64,000 nucleotides of DNA from Prostheceraeus crozeri (lineage: Eukaryota > Platyhelminthes > Polycladida > Euryleptidae): positions 1-64,000 of the forward strand of contig CAJQUW010007257.1 in NCBI GenBank assembly GCA_907163375.1, written 5' to 3'. The translations under genes were made by a program, and so were the position numbers. The first letter of the stretch is position 1, and the number at the start of each line of letters is the position of its first letter. This document shows, one piece after another, positions 8,895 to 21,121 of the stretch. The notes below the pieces were generated by a model. It was not told the DNA's origin, did no database searches, and saw only the letters and a program-made list of their open reading frames with translations.

Positions 8895-11800
8895 TTTGGA
8901 TAAGTTTAAACCTCGCATAATTGCAAGATTTATTGTCTTTTTGACATAAGTCGTAGCGGCATGATGAAGCACGGAGATGAATTCGCAGAATGTGTGGCTA
9001 TTGGAATGGTTCACTGTGTTCGCATGCGTAATGTTTGTAAAGAATTGAATATATCGCATGTATAGGCTAGCTGTTGGGAATTGATGGGTGTGTTGGTGTG
9101 AAGAAGGAAAAGTTGCAAGACCAAGGAAAACAAATAGAGTGACATACCTGAAGCTGATGATTGCAGTAAAGAGAAATGATGGTTTCAGAGCGTTTCGTAT
9201 GTAGCAATAGGCTGGTAATCTGCCCCTTGTGTCAACTGGTGTCAACAGCTTCCGAAAGGTTGGTTGAAGAGCAATGGGAAGTCATTGAGCAAGAAAGATC
9301 GGATGAACTCTACGAACAATAGATTTTGAGCTTGCATTAATACCAGGAGGGCCATGCAGGTTGCTAGATATGTATGACATTAATTTTTATCATTTAAACA
9401 TACAGTTTTCATGCTACTTCATTAATGAAAGTAATGTTCCTGTAATTCTAAGTGTTGAAATTTTTTTGTCACGCAGTATATGATACAAGGTTCTAATTTC
9501 TAATTATTTTTGTAATGTTTACTTTGCATGTAATATATTATCATAGAGTTAGATTCATATGCGTGTGGGTTAGTCTAGAGCGGACATAATCCTATCTCAG
9601 CCATTGTATGCAATGGTAGCAAGCGATGAAGATTGACATAGATATTCGTCTGTCTTTGGCCGAGCACGAGCATTGCAGGGGTAGCTCGTATCAGCGAACA
9701 TACGAACCTCAGTGGTCAGATGCAGGCAGACCTGTCAAGTGAAAGTCTTTGACTCAATTTTCCTCCATGAGAAATTTTGGAAATCCTAGGTCTATTTAAA
9801 ATTCAACCATCCTTGATTATGTATGATGAATTAGCGGCTTAAAGATAATTTTTGGCCTTGGCACTGCTCAAATATGTCTTTCGACCAGCATTTAAGTTTA
9901 AGATGATCAAATGATAGTTTGAAGCGACATGTTCGGATTTCTTGCAGATTTTTTGTTTTATTGATGAAAATTTTTGAAAATGCGAAATAGTTTACTTGTG
10001 AATGGTACGTAGTTGTTGCTATGCTATCATCTAATTGAATCTATTCAACAAGCTAGGCTACTTTTTCATAAGAACTCCTGCATATTGTACATGTACGTGT
10101 ATGTACTCACCAAATGGAGGAATTGGAATACCTCAACAGCCGTCGGAGACGCTTATATAAATTAGAGATCCCGCAGCTTTTACCGCAAATATTCGAAACA
10201 AACATTAATTTATGACTTTAGATTTACACAGGCACAGCTTGCTGAACATTGGACATCACTGACTGACGTTCCTGTACGAAAGTTTCTTCCCTTCGAAGTC
10301 TTGAACAAATTCAACACCACCAACTGATTTGTGAAATAACATGCATTGTCTGGCAATAAACAAATATTTTCCTGCGAATGTCTGTCTATTGCTTAAAAGT
10401 CTAACTGAAAATGATTTTTTATGTTTGTGACATTGTATGCAAGATTATAGACAATTTTGAAGAAGACGTGTTTCACTTCAATTCTTCTGACATTAGTTAA
10501 TTGATAAAGTCTGTCAGATATTTTTTACAATAAAATCAGAAATTAGTGTAAAAATTTGAATATCATAGCTGTATTGCAGTAGTATATTACTGTAGCTATA
10601 CTACAGTAATCAGTATCCAGTTGCTGACACATTAGTTGCAATTACTATAAATCAATTCTGCTTCTTAAATTGTAACGACCATCTAGTCTACATTTTTATA
10701 TCACAGCCTCAACATGCTTCTACTTAAACATAATTTCGATTTCCCTCGTCTGGTTCTCTTTCTCGATGGTGCTTCTGATGCAAATCTCCATTCAATTGTC
10801 TCCAATTACTTCATCGTTGCATTTGAATGGTTAGTTCATGTCAATAATTCCGAAATCACGTGACCAATGTCAGTGTTAGGGCAAATCCATTTTATATAAC
10901 AACATTTGTCAAAAAAAGTGTCTTTTGTCTGGAAAATCCTTAGTTCTGAACCAAATGTCACAACTTTTTTTCATTTTGATCGCTAGGATCTATTCTTTAC
11001 GGTCATGATAAATTCAAATCAATCTAACAATGTTTTCTTCGTGAAAAATTTAGCTCAAGGCAGAAAAGGCACCAAAAGCCCGTCCCAAGCATGGGTATTT
11101 TATCTTCGGGAAGAAATTTCGTTGTCTCCTTGAAATATACAAATTAGTTGTGTATCATCAGAAAGCGTATGAACCGTACTTTTGGCTAAACAATAATACC
11201 ATATTTTTGTCTTCGCAGCTTAGAAATGATCTTTTTGCTTTATTTATACGACGAAATGCATCATTCAAGTTGTCGCACCAACAGGACAAAATCAACTATG
11301 GATCATCACAGTTCAGCATTTGTGAATTTAAAATATGTTCTGTATTCCTTCGACCGGACTTTTCTGATTCTTCTCAAAATTTCAAATTTTTGCTAAAACC
11401 ACATTTTTCCGTCCAGATTTCATGAAACCTCATGGAAATATAAAGAACCATAATTCAATCATGCATGCGAAATATTATTTGATAGGACAATGATTATCAT
11501 TTTCGAAATCTCGTAAAACGGCCAAAATTTCCATCAGACCGAGACCATAAAATTATCGGTGAGAAGACACCGACAATATATAGTACAAATACTCACTTGG
11601 TGTGGTCGCCACTATGATTTTCGAGTTTATCATGAAAAGTGACTATATTATTTCAAAGAAAACGAAGTTGCTAAGTTGAAAAGACAAAACTTGCCAAAAT
11701 GTTGTTGTATAAAATGGATTTACCCGTTATTCAAATAAGCATAATGATGATTATTTGCTTGATCAAAACCAGGTACTGAAATCGGAGCTCAGTTGCATTG

Positions 11801-14237
11801 TTATTATTATTATTCAATATTACTAATGAAGTTGCATGACGACGAATTTGTGATAATGAAAAAACGGAAATGCTTGCCGTTCCCAAGAACTGAAGAACTG
11901 AAGAACTGATAAGCAGATGATTTCAACATGCCGTCGGTTGTTAAACAATAAAGCATTGCACTTCTTCTAAGAATTTTTTCCACTTTTTAGCAATATATAG
12001 GATTGCAGTCTGAAGTGGGATTTTTACCGTCACGCTTGTTTTGCGTGCGTAGCTTCTCGAATAGAAGTTGCGGGTTAAGTGATTTTTTTGCAATTTTGGT
12101 GCGAATTCTATTCGAGAGTGTATCTAGTGCCCCGGCCTGTGCGTAAATTTACGCTTCGGCGCAATTTTCATATTTTGCTCGTAAATGCGTAAATGACTAG
12201 TGACCAAATTACATTTGAGTCATGTCTTTACCGTTCTTGGTCGACGAAAGCTCCAAAATCTCTGCATGTAATTTGGCGCTCTTGCACGATTCAAAGAAGC
12301 TTGAATGTCATTTCGTTTGTCTTTACATTTACCATCCATTAGTCATTTTTCATCATACGTAATCGTCATTTAAAATTATTAAAAGTCATTTTTAATGTTG
12401 CTGTTTCTGCAGTCCCATCAGGCGTGTGGGACGATCAATTTTCTGCCTAACTTAAGAAAAATCACCTTTAATCAAAATAGAGGCAATGGTAATCCGGTGC
12501 ATTTCAAGTTTCAAACTTGCGCTTGAAGTATAATCAATCACTGATATGCAGACCTAATTCAAAAGATTTGCATCAATTCGCATGATGGAAAAAATGCTGG
12601 CTGACCACATTAAACGACAAAATTGTATGACTTTTTAATGGACACTAACGAATAGCGTTTTCTGTTAAAAACGCGAGGTTTTGAATAGGCAAATTTGAGG
12701 TTTTAATAATATGCTAAGATAAACTTTTCAATGTTTTTAAAAAAATGAATAGAAAACTCTTTTATTTAAAAGCCTTTCAAAAAAACCGTAATGTAACTTT
12801 CATAACCCACAGTTGCCTAAAAGCCTTCAAAAACTCTTATTTCTAACAGAGTTGTGTTGCATAGTGCACAGTTTCAGCCAAGGAAAATCAATCATCAAGC
12901 AAGCTTGTAAGTACCGCAAACTTTGTTGTGTGTGTATGTGCTGGCATTAGAATGGCTGTTCAATCATGTCAAATTAATTTAGATGGAAAAAATGTTTTAT
13001 TAGAAAATGTCACGATTTGTAGATCATCATTTGAATATACACCTTTTCCAGCTCATGTATGGAATCGCCAAAGTCATTGTTAAAATTACTCAAATCAAGA
13101 ATAGTTCTTCAAATCAGGCATTCAATTGTTCATTTCTGATGTCATGAGTCTCGCTTGTCATTTCTTGAGTTTAGTTATTGATGACAGAGACACAATGCAT
13201 TTGATTCAAATATTATGTAAACATCATTATTGAATATCAATAAATCATTTGTTTCAAAGAGAGCTGATTGAAATTCGAACATCACGACTTTCTCTTCAGT
13301 CAGCAGTAAAATGGTATGACATTGCCTGATCGAGATGTCTATACTTTCCTTGTCGCTATATAAGGACCTAGTTTCTTCGCCAATAAAATGAGTATTTTTG
13401 GTCGAAAATGAATTTTCCGCATCGCTGTATTTCGCATATTATCAACAGAAATTGTTAATCTTGATAATATCCCAGATTATTGACAAAATCGGTCTGATTA
13501 AAATGCATGCAAGATCTAACTATTCCAGATCACTAAACACTGATCCAAAAATGAATGGATAGATTGCGCTGAGATGACGATTTATATGTACAACATGAGG
13601 TTATCTATTGACCGTGGGCTCGCTTTTGCTCCTGTCAAGGCATCTTTTGCCATGAATTTGCCATGAATCGCAAACAGAGGAATTGAAGGCCTTCGCTCCT
13701 GTGTTCTATAAGCGCTATGTTGACGATATGCTTTGTATCTTCGATGTTTTGTGATGCCGATGCACATGATTTTCATGCTATTTCAATAGTTTTATCACAC
13801 TGACAAGTAAACAATAATAACAATATATGGCTCATTAAAACAGTAACCTTGAAATCTGACAATAAATACGTAAACTGTCAAGTATTTGCTTTGAAGCTCC
13901 ATAATCAAGTTTGATCATCTTATTCGATCTATTACGGTATATATTTATGCATCTAAAATCTACAATCCTGTTTCAACGAGCTTCAATGAAGTTTTCAGAT
14001 CGGTCGCTGCCCTTGACATTTGTGGTTTTCATGCATTATTTCGTCACTAATTTTCGAATTTCAAATGTTTGATATCTGATATTTAATCAAAATATGTGGT
14101 GATCACACTTGTAGCCTACAAATCATTATGAATTATACATAGATGGTCAATAATAAAAGGTCAAAATGTCAGACATGAAGTTCCATGGCGGCATTTAAAT
14201 TCTGCATTCATGGACATTGACACTTTTTGCTCATCAG
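8895..14237. other. AT-rich intergenic or intronic DNA without recognisable genes
   Basis: Short open frames at 8889-9245, 11150-11425 and 13582-13776 show no domain, codon structure or splice context and are not called. A perfect inverted repeat lies at 10587-10609 (arms TTACTGTAG/CTACAGTAA). If the CFAP44 exons at 14.2-15.9 kb belong to a live gene, part of this region could be an upstream intron. Confidence 0.5.
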
Positions 14238-14537
14238 ATTCGGATGAGGATGACGAGTCTTCGGATGAAGATGATTCAGAATGGGATGAGTCCGAAGAAG
14301 AATCAGATGAAGAGGGAGTCACCTTCGATTTGGATATGTGCCCCCAGGCTGTGATCAGACTTTGTATGATAATACATGTCAGCTGCGTGAGAAACGATTG
14401 GACATTGAAGAAGAGAATTGACTGAAGAGAAGAAAATTCTGGATGCACTAAAGAAGGAATCAGAATCGTTGCAGAAAAAGTCAAAGATAATTGATAGTTC
14501 ATTGAAGCAAGCAGAGAACGACTTAGAAGAATTCCAG
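14238..14537 (+). pseudogene. CFAP44: CFAP44 (WDR52) exon with acidic and coiled-coil segment, frame-broken
   Basis: Acceptor CTTTTTGCTCATCAG and donor CCAG|GTAAGG bound a 300-bp exon. It encodes an acidic Ser/Asp/Glu run, then a Cys-Pro-Gly-Cys-Asp-Gln-type motif, then a coiled coil starting LREKRLDIEEEN and ending LKQAENDLEEFQ. This order matches my recollection of the region after the WD40 repeats of CFAP44, a cilia- and flagella-associated axonemal protein. Two single-base deficits disrupt the frame, one in the C-run at 14341 and one near 14420. Splice phase 0 at the donor matches the next exon at 15756. Either this is a pseudogene or the assembly lost bases. No other exons (WD40 repeats upstream, long coiled coil downstream) were recognised. 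Confidence 0.65.
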
Positions 14538-15755
14538 GTAAGGAAGCAATAATGCAATACAGATGCTCGCTTGAATTGTATAGATAAAAGCAAAGCGATG
14601 CTCATTAGCGCATTGTCGACATCTCATGTGATGCTCATGAGAGCTTTCACCGGCTCTCACAAACAGAGCTGGATACGGACCTTTCGCGGCCCGGCTCCTT
14701 ATTTATTGTAATCACCCGAGCCAGGCCAGAAATATCTAGCACCCGGGACGATATTTATTATGTCTGAAATGAATAATATTTTCCTTATTTGATCATCTAG
14801 TTCTCTGTTAATCAGTTTATGCGATGGCTTGTGAAATTGATTCTTAAACAATGTGATGAAATAAATTCCGGCATGCGACGAAATGGGTCATAAATAAATG
14901 AGCCAGCGGCCGTTAAAGCAATCGATAAACGAGTAACAAGTGACACTTCTCTGTGATTCAAGCGACAAATGTGATAAACAAGCGATTCACAATATTTAAA
15001 ACAATTGAAATTTGCTATGTATTGAACGTTTGAAAATTCACCTTGCTGCTCAACAGTAATCAATTTACTTTCAGATGGCACGCAGCATAGGCCTTACAGC
15101 ATGTACAATCATGTTATCAAAAATCAGTTACTTCGATCGAATGATTTTTAAGTGATTTCACTCAACTAACGAAGCCGATATTTTCATTAAGGATGAATTA
15201 AGTGCACAAAACGATAAGCTTTGTCACCCAGGCCATGATGAAAAAATTATTCGGGCCGGGCACGTGCCTGACTTTTTGGAGTTAATGCGGGCACGGGCCG
15301 GGTCCGGGCCGAAGAGAGCGGCCCGGTTCCCGCTCTGCTCATTAAGTGTCTGTCCGGTGGATAAGCTATCACAAGAAAAGTGAACGAAGGACTTCATGAA
15401 GTAACAATAGTCCACAAAAACAAAGGAAGTAGGTTGGGACTTGGTTGTAGATATTATTAACATAATTTAGCATGAATGGCGCATATAGGCCCTACCAAGT
15501 CAACTTATCACAGTTGCTTAAATGACCAACATACCTCGTAACTGACATTGATGAGAGAAGTGCATGTTAATTTGATTTTTATTTAATCACACTTGCTAGC
15601 TCCTAAATAAATGTGGATGGGTCAAAACTGAAGTATGATGGAGATGATCCATGCGGTGATGGTAGGCATTGAGAATTATTGTTATAGATAAGAATACTTA
15701 TTCGCTTTCATTATCTGCAGATTGCACTTACATTCTATCATCCATACATTTTCAG
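14538..15755 (+). other. Intron between two CFAP44-like exons
   Basis: Flanked by GTAAGG and a TACATTTTCAG acceptor, joining phase 0 to phase 0. It contains GC-rich patches at about 14690-14755 and 15240-15345 (CCGGGC-type runs) that may be small repeat insertions. I could not identify them. Confidence 0.5.
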
Positions 15756-15893
15756 TTGAAAAAACAAAAGAAACTCAATGAATTGGATGTTGTTGTCATT
15801 CTCAAGCTTCATCAACTTGAAGACGAGAAGCAGCAACAGAAGGATGCCAAGAGACGTCAAATTCAATTGATGAAGGACAGGAAGATTTATCTG
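15756..15893 (+). pseudogene. CFAP44: CFAP44 (WDR52) following exon
   Basis: A 138-bp exon (46 codons, phase 0 at both ends) with acceptor TTTTCAG and donor CTG|GTGAGT. It encodes KKQKKLNELDVVVILKLHQL, closely matching the short signature after the coiled coil of CFAP44 as I know it, followed by a Lys/Gln-rich stretch. The reading frame is intact here. I see no further exon within several kb downstream, where a Gypsy element begins at about 17.95 kb. It is called with its partner as a fragment or broken gene because of the upstream frame breaks, but a functional gene with long introns is possible. Confidence 0.65.
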
Positions 15894-17658
15894 GTGAGTA
15901 TTCATCTCATAAATGTCTGACAATTGTTGAATAAGCAAAATTGTAGGAAATTATCATCTGCAAAGGATTATGTTTGAAGAAATCAACATTTGTGAAGGGA
16001 TGCACTGTTCTTTAAGAGGAACCACAGCCGCTGCTATAAGCATTTTAAGAGCCGGAGCCGCTTTGTATTTATATTTGAGGAATTGAGCTGCGATCCGGTC
16101 AATTGGCTCTATCATAAAACCGATCGATGCCACTGTGTCGAAAAGAATCGGACCAATGATTCAGTTGAGTTTGACGTTTTGTGCCGAACCGCAGTAATTG
16201 CTGCACCAAACATGAAGGGGTACACTACAATAGATTTTTTCATCCTTGTCAAAGATGCTGGGATCAGAAACATTTTAGGAATGGATCTGTAATCATGCGA
16301 GAGCTTATAGAGCTTCATCACACAAACAATTTTTCAACAGAAACAGGCGTTTTAAACCGAATTTTAGGACCATCTTCACCACCAACCTACGTGCGCATGA
16401 TGGGCCTATAATATGTACAGTATACTAGAGTGATTATTATTAAACAAGCCCTATGTGTGTGAATATTTTCACGCAATTAGAAGTAAGTATGAATGAATTC
16501 ATTTTCATAATAAAAAGCATACACTGACTTGCTTACCGGCATCAAGTGATGTATCTAGGAAAATGAAGAAGGAAGCCCATGGGTTGAAATTTTAAGAATT
16601 TTAAGGTCCCAGAACCCCGACAATTATATAGTATAATACTGTAGCAATTACATATAATTATTCAGAGAAAAAAAGACCATGCTCGTACTGCTTTATACGT
16701 TTGGAATCCCCAGATATACATGTAGTCAATTAAATGAAAGTGGCAGTACCTTGCTGCAACCAATACTTGATGCAAACTGCCTCGCAATGTAGCAATCACA
16801 AAAACCTCAAAATTTTTAACCGAATTACTTGCTATATATGTTAGACGGATTTCTAGAAAATTATTACTGGGATGATCCTACTCTTTCAAACAAGCTGGTG
16901 TTCAGATGGATTTGAACACGTGACATCTGTGCAATTATTATTTCATGGGCCCTTGGTAGCCATCAAAATGGATTGACTCTGCCTATTTGTCGATTAGGGA
17001 TTTCCTTCTTCAAAACGTTCCTTACTTTAAGAAAGAAATGAGCTGAAGCACATTGTTGGTAAATTAGATCTCGTTTACATATGTTTCCTTGAAAATCTGA
17101 ACCACGGTAGAAGTAAGAATCTCTTTTTAATTGAATCTTTTTTTTGAATTGAGATATCTTTTTATTGAATTTGTATGAGGAGGCTATCATTTCTGCTCGC
17201 AGGTCATTTTAATTTTGCGTTGAGCCGTTCAGTTCTTTTTCTTCACTTGAGAGACTTGCTTATTGTACGGTAGTCTATGTGCTTGTCGAATTACAGATAA
17301 ATGTATTTATTAACCACGAGAATCTACAGTTAAGCCAATCCTTCATGCTAACAATCTGCAGTGTTTATGTTGATAGACTGTCTACATCATCACTCTGTCA
17401 ACTATGTCAATTGATCAATTAATGTAGAATCATACTGAGTTACATCTCAATAGAACTATATGAGTCAATGTAAAAAGTTTTTAAGAATTTGATGGAGGAG
17501 AATAGATTCAAACAAAGTGCCAAAGAATTCAATTTGTCAGGAGGCCTATCGTAATCAAAATTGTTTAGAAAGTCAGATAGCATAAGCTAATGAATGTCAT
17601 AAATTCCTTTCTTTCTCAGCACGAACTCGCAATTTGCTTCTGAGTTTTGACACATGAA
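15894..17658. other. AT-rich DNA without recognisable genes
   Basis: Short ORFs at 16083-16411 and 16963-17190 have no recognisable domain or splice context. This may be intron or 3' flank of the CFAP44-like gene. Confidence 0.45.
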
Positions 17659-17934
17659 GAAACATGAACGGAAAAATGAGTTCTTTTCGTTCTGTGACTA
17701 AATAAAATCTATTAAGAATGGATGCGGATGTCTAGGTGTTACGTGTGATAGTCAACAAAATAAAAATTAAAAATTGATTCGAAGATAAAAACCATCCGCA
17801 ATTATATTCAACAGAGACCTTGCCGAAGCAAAATTACCGAAGTCTTGAAATTTGAATGTTGATATCTTGATACAAGGAATTATACAAATGTAAAACTATC
17901 TAGAATAAGTTAAAGCATCATCAACATTTTTATT
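17659..17934 (+). repeat. ~275-bp direct duplication flanking the LTR element, left copy
   Basis: From GAAACATGAACGG to AACATTTTTATT this matches 21906-22180 essentially base for base, apart from the length of one T run. It lies just outside the left LTR, separated by about 20 bases of T-rich sequence. It is far longer than any target-site duplication made by an LTR integrase. Confidence 0.9.
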
Positions 17935-17953
17935 ATTTTTTTATATCAATATG

Positions 17954-18081
17954 TTTAGTAAGAGCACGCTAGTGTTCTACAGCAAGACATGTATTGAAAG
18001 CATGACAATACAAGCGGCGTTATGAACGCCCAAGTGAACACTGCTTGACCGTCCAGTCATTGACACAATCATCACATGACA
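17954..18081 (-). repeat. 3' LTR of Gypsy-like element
   Basis: In element sense it starts TGTCATGTGATG right after the AAGGGGAAA polypurine tract and ends CTTACTA(A/C)A. It matches 21778-21905 with one internal substitution (an A/G difference in the ACAAGCGG region). Confidence 0.85.
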
Positions 18082-18130
18082 TTTCCCCTTGATTATAAAA
18101 AATAAATCACATATATAATATAAAATAGTG

Positions 18131-19720
18131 TCAGGGAAAGTCAGCCGCATCAAATCTCCAGGGTTGAGCACGAACTCGATTGCTTCGACGAACTTCTGAG
18201 ACATCAGCAGATTGGGCCGAGTTCTGGTCCTCTTCGTTACTTTCTTCCTCCTCCGACTGGCCATCACTGTCGCTGTCCTCAGGATTCACGATTCGAAGAT
18301 CCGCAAAATGCCGATGGATACCATCCACTTCGATGCCACCTTCGGGAGTAACTTGTGTAACGGTTCCGCGTTTCCATTGTGTAGTACAACGAGCCTTTGC
18401 TGGTTTGACATAGACGGCATCTCCAACATTATACGAAGCATTGGTTTCAACATGCCGCGTTTCGATCTGCATCTTCGGAAATCGCCAATCGTACCGATAT
18501 ATTGCTCTAGACGGTATCAACGCTGCATCCAATGACTGCCGAGGTGAGTAGTTGTACCAGAATACGATATCCAGAATATTACCTCTGCACCGAGCAGCCG
18601 ATCGTTTAATGGTTCTGTGATGTCGTTCGATGATGCCGTTGCAGTTCGGCCGGTAAGCGCATCTGTACATCACCTTCACGCCCCATCGATTACATGTGTC
18701 CACAAATACTTGAGATTTGAATGACGCCGCGTTGTCTGACAGAATCTCGATCGGAGGTCCTCTTTCTCTGAATACTTCTTCGACTTCTGCACAAATGCCA
18801 CTCACCGACTCATTGCTGATCAGCTTCCATATGGCATAACGACTAGGGCCGCAATCAATCAGGGTGAGATAGCATTTGCCGTCATGGTGCGTAGTATCAC
18901 AGGCGAGTCTCATCCAATTTTGCTCCACATTTAATTTGCCTGGATTGAACTTGACAGGGGCTGGGTCGATGGATTGGCATCGGTCACAGGAAGCAACTAT
19001 CCTCCTCACTTCGTGTTGAGTAAAGTTCATTCCTGGTAGACTTTCATTGGCGATGAAAGTAGTCTTCTCGATACCCAAATGAAACCGATTGTGGAAGTCT
19101 CGAATTTTCTTGCTTCTATCGTCCTCACAGGTTATTGCAGTAGCAACTGGGAAGTGGTGATTTATCAACCACTCTTTGGGTACCCGGGTGAGATGGTCGG
19201 CCTTATTTTCAATAGACTTCACCAGCTTGGGATGAATGCGAAGCTGATACTCGGAGATAGTGTCCCGTATGAGATTGAGTCTACGACGGACCAACAGCTC
19301 ATTTAGACCATGAACTTGAGATCGGCTCTTCTCTGAGATTGCTGCACTGAGCCAAGAATAAACTGAGGCAGAATCAACACATAACTCGAACTCCGTCAAA
19401 GACCAATCAATTGCCATCCTCAACCCTTTTAACACGGCTTCGAGTTCTGCAACATTGATGTGTGCAACGTCATTTATCCGTCTCATCCATGAGCCATCTT
19501 CGACGATGAATCCGCCAATTTCCAAGCACGCTCCCATTGCCAAAGAACTTGAATCTGTCCATAAGACCGCGCGATCGGATGTTGAAACACACCATCGTCC
19601 ACCGACCGGGTCTTCTGTTTGAAGCCGCTGCCATAGATCTGTCGCTAATCTCCTCACATATTCATCAGCTGGATCATCCCACTGTCCTTCAGCTGCCATC
19701 CGTTTGACAAATCCACACAT
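18131..19720 (-). CDS. Gypsy-like pol, 3' part: RNase H and integrase
   Basis: 529 residues from the first Met after an in-frame TGA (19732-19730). The RNase H part carries LWTDSSSLAMGA, INVAELEAV and ELCVDSASVYSW. Next is an H2C2 zinc finger (HNRFHLGIEKT ... CDRCQ), then the integrase core with Asp in RLACDTTHH, Asp in ILSDNAASF and Glu in IIERHHRT. A C-terminal beta-rich segment (YNVGDAVYVKP) and an acidic tail follow. It lies in the same frame as the upstream protease-RT ORF, so both are one polyprotein interrupted by a single stop codon, most simply a nonsense mutation. It would process the RNA/DNA hybrid and integrate the cDNA. Confidence 0.88.
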   Translation of the reverse strand: MCGFVKRMAAEGQWDDPADEYVRRLATDLWQRLQTEDPVGGRWCVSTSDRAVLWTDSSSLAMGACLEIGGFIVEDGSWMRRINDVAHINVAELEAVLKGLRMAIDWSLTEFELCVDSASVYSWLSAAISEKSRSQVHGLNELLVRRRLNLIRDTISEYQLRIHPKLVKSIENKADHLTRVPKEWLINHHFPVATAITCEDDRSKKIRDFHNRFHLGIEKTTFIANESLPGMNFTQHEVRRIVASCDRCQSIDPAPVKFNPGKLNVEQNWMRLACDTTHHDGKCYLTLIDCGPSRYAIWKLISNESVSGICAEVEEVFRERGPPIEILSDNAASFKSQVFVDTCNRWGVKVMYRCAYRPNCNGIIERHHRTIKRSAARCRGNILDIVFWYNYSPRQSLDAALIPSRAIYRYDWRFPKMQIETRHVETNASYNVGDAVYVKPAKARCTTQWKRGTVTQVTPEGGIEVDGIHRHFADLRIVNPEDSDSDGQSEEEESNEEDQNSAQSADVSEVRRSNRVRAQPWRFDAADFP

Positions 19721-19729
19721 TGGACGTAA

Positions 19730-21121
19730 TCAGGAAGCAACCGGAAAATGGCCAATTAATTTCCCACAATAACTGAACACGTCGCGCTTCGTGGCGTTGA
19801 CAGTCAATGGCTCGATTGCATTATCTCTTCTCCATCGCAGTTCTTCAATACGCTTGTAGATTCGAAGACCAAGAACCCTGGCATCCGCGATTGATACCGC
19901 TGGTTTACTTTCCAGACCATAAGACCTCAAATGGTCAATGACTTCAAATCTGGAGGCTATGTCTTCGTTCACAATGATATCATCAACATAGGCGTCGGTG
20001 GCGGAATGGATTTTTGAATTGAGCGAGAGCACCTTGCGCAGAATGACGGACATAATCCTCGGAGCCACATTCAGTCCGAAACCGAGGCGAGTTAAACAAT
20101 ATCGCCGACCCTCGAACTCGACCACTTGAAACTGCCATAGATCCGAGTTCACGCGAATCTGCAGGTAAGCATTTCTCAAATCTACGAGACAAACATTTCG
20201 GCCAAACTGTCTCCATGACCGCAATTTCTCGCTGCAAACATCACTTTGGCCTGTGTGACTTGATACAAATTGGTTCAACTCGCGGTAATCCATTACCGGC
20301 CTAACTTTCCCTTTGTTATTCTGCACAACAGCCATAAGGGGAACGATGCCTTGAGCGGTCCCTTCAAACGGAGTCAACCAGCCATTGTCAATCCAGCTCA
20401 ATACTTCATCACGATACTTCTTCTTTATGCTCGAGGAAATAAAGTATTGTGAAACAGTATTCCGAAGTTTTGGAATTTCTCCATCGGACCATCTCCAGCT
20501 GACCGTCAATTCATTGTCGCAGAAGATAGCGGTAAAGTCTTTATCTTGTATGCTCAATACTTGCGTTGACTGAGTCGATGCCGTAGCAGTTATTTCACTC
20601 GCTTGACAAGGTGGCTGCGTTGAGACGTTCGGGAAACTTGGCCTACCATATCGGAGCAAGAGAATTCCACCAAGCAGATGTATGGCATCCATACCAAGAA
20701 TTAAATTGTATCCTGGAAGCAAGTCTGACACAATGCAACTGAGACGAATAGAGGTACCTTGAACATGGACGCTGCATTCCCAACATTGATGATATGTAAT
20801 TGACTGGCCATTCATCATTAAAACGTGGAAGTCTTTATTACGCAAGCGAGACCGATTGACCATTTGCCGACTGACGACAGATTTTGAGCACCCAGTGTCG
20901 ATTAAAGCATGAGCAACTTGATTGTTAATTTTCACTGTCATTGATGGAAGTTCTGCACCGTCAGAGGGAAGACGGGTACCGGCACAGTAATACCAGCCCT
21001 CCCTTACTCGTTTTTGACCTCTTCTCGGACGGGCACACATTACTCTGATGACCAATACCACCACAATTCGCGCAATACTGCATTGCTTCCTTCGATTCAT
21101 CTTCAGACAGCCTGGCATCAT
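19730..21121 (-). CDS. Gypsy-like pol, 5' part: aspartic protease and reverse transcriptase, ends at premature TGA
   Basis: An open frame of 463 residues that overlaps gag by about 160 bases in a different frame, so a ribosomal frameshift probably joins it to gag. The protease active site is ALIDTGCSKS, with a later NLILGMDAIHLLG flap/alpha region. The reverse transcriptase shows VRPVMDYRELN, LVDLRNAYLQI, LTRLGFGLNVAP and the catalytic YVDDIIV. The frame stops at TGA (19732-19730) in the connection between RT and RNase H and stays open in the same frame beyond it. Translation of this copy would lack RNase H and integrase unless the stop is read through. Confidence 0.88.
   Translation of the reverse strand: MMPGCLKMNRRKQCSIARIVVVLVIRVMCARPRRGQKRVREGWYYCAGTRLPSDGAELPSMTVKINNQVAHALIDTGCSKSVVSRQMVNRSRLRNKDFHVLMMNGQSITYHQCWECSVHVQGTSIRLSCIVSDLLPGYNLILGMDAIHLLGGILLLRYGRPSFPNVSTQPPCQASEITATASTQSTQVLSIQDKDFTAIFCDNELTVSWRWSDGEIPKLRNTVSQYFISSSIKKKYRDEVLSWIDNGWLTPFEGTAQGIVPLMAVVQNNKGKVRPVMDYRELNQFVSSHTGQSDVCSEKLRSWRQFGRNVCLVDLRNAYLQIRVNSDLWQFQVVEFEGRRYCLTRLGFGLNVAPRIMSVILRKVLSLNSKIHSATDAYVDDIIVNEDIASRFEVIDHLRSYGLESKPAVSIADARVLGLRIYKRIEELRWRRDNAIEPLTVNATKRDVFSYCGKLIGHFPVAS

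Noticed and set aside
8889-9245. 118-residue minus-strand ORF
   Set aside because: No domain, no splice or promoter context, and composition like the surrounding AT-rich DNA.
14640-15345. GC-rich patches suggestive of a SINE or tRNA-derived element
   Set aside because: I could not find A/B boxes, a tRNA fold or flanking duplications; left as part of the intron.
16083-16411. Overlapping ORFs resembling a small Cys-rich protein
   Set aside because: No ATG with context, no signal peptide, no splice sites and no recognisable family.
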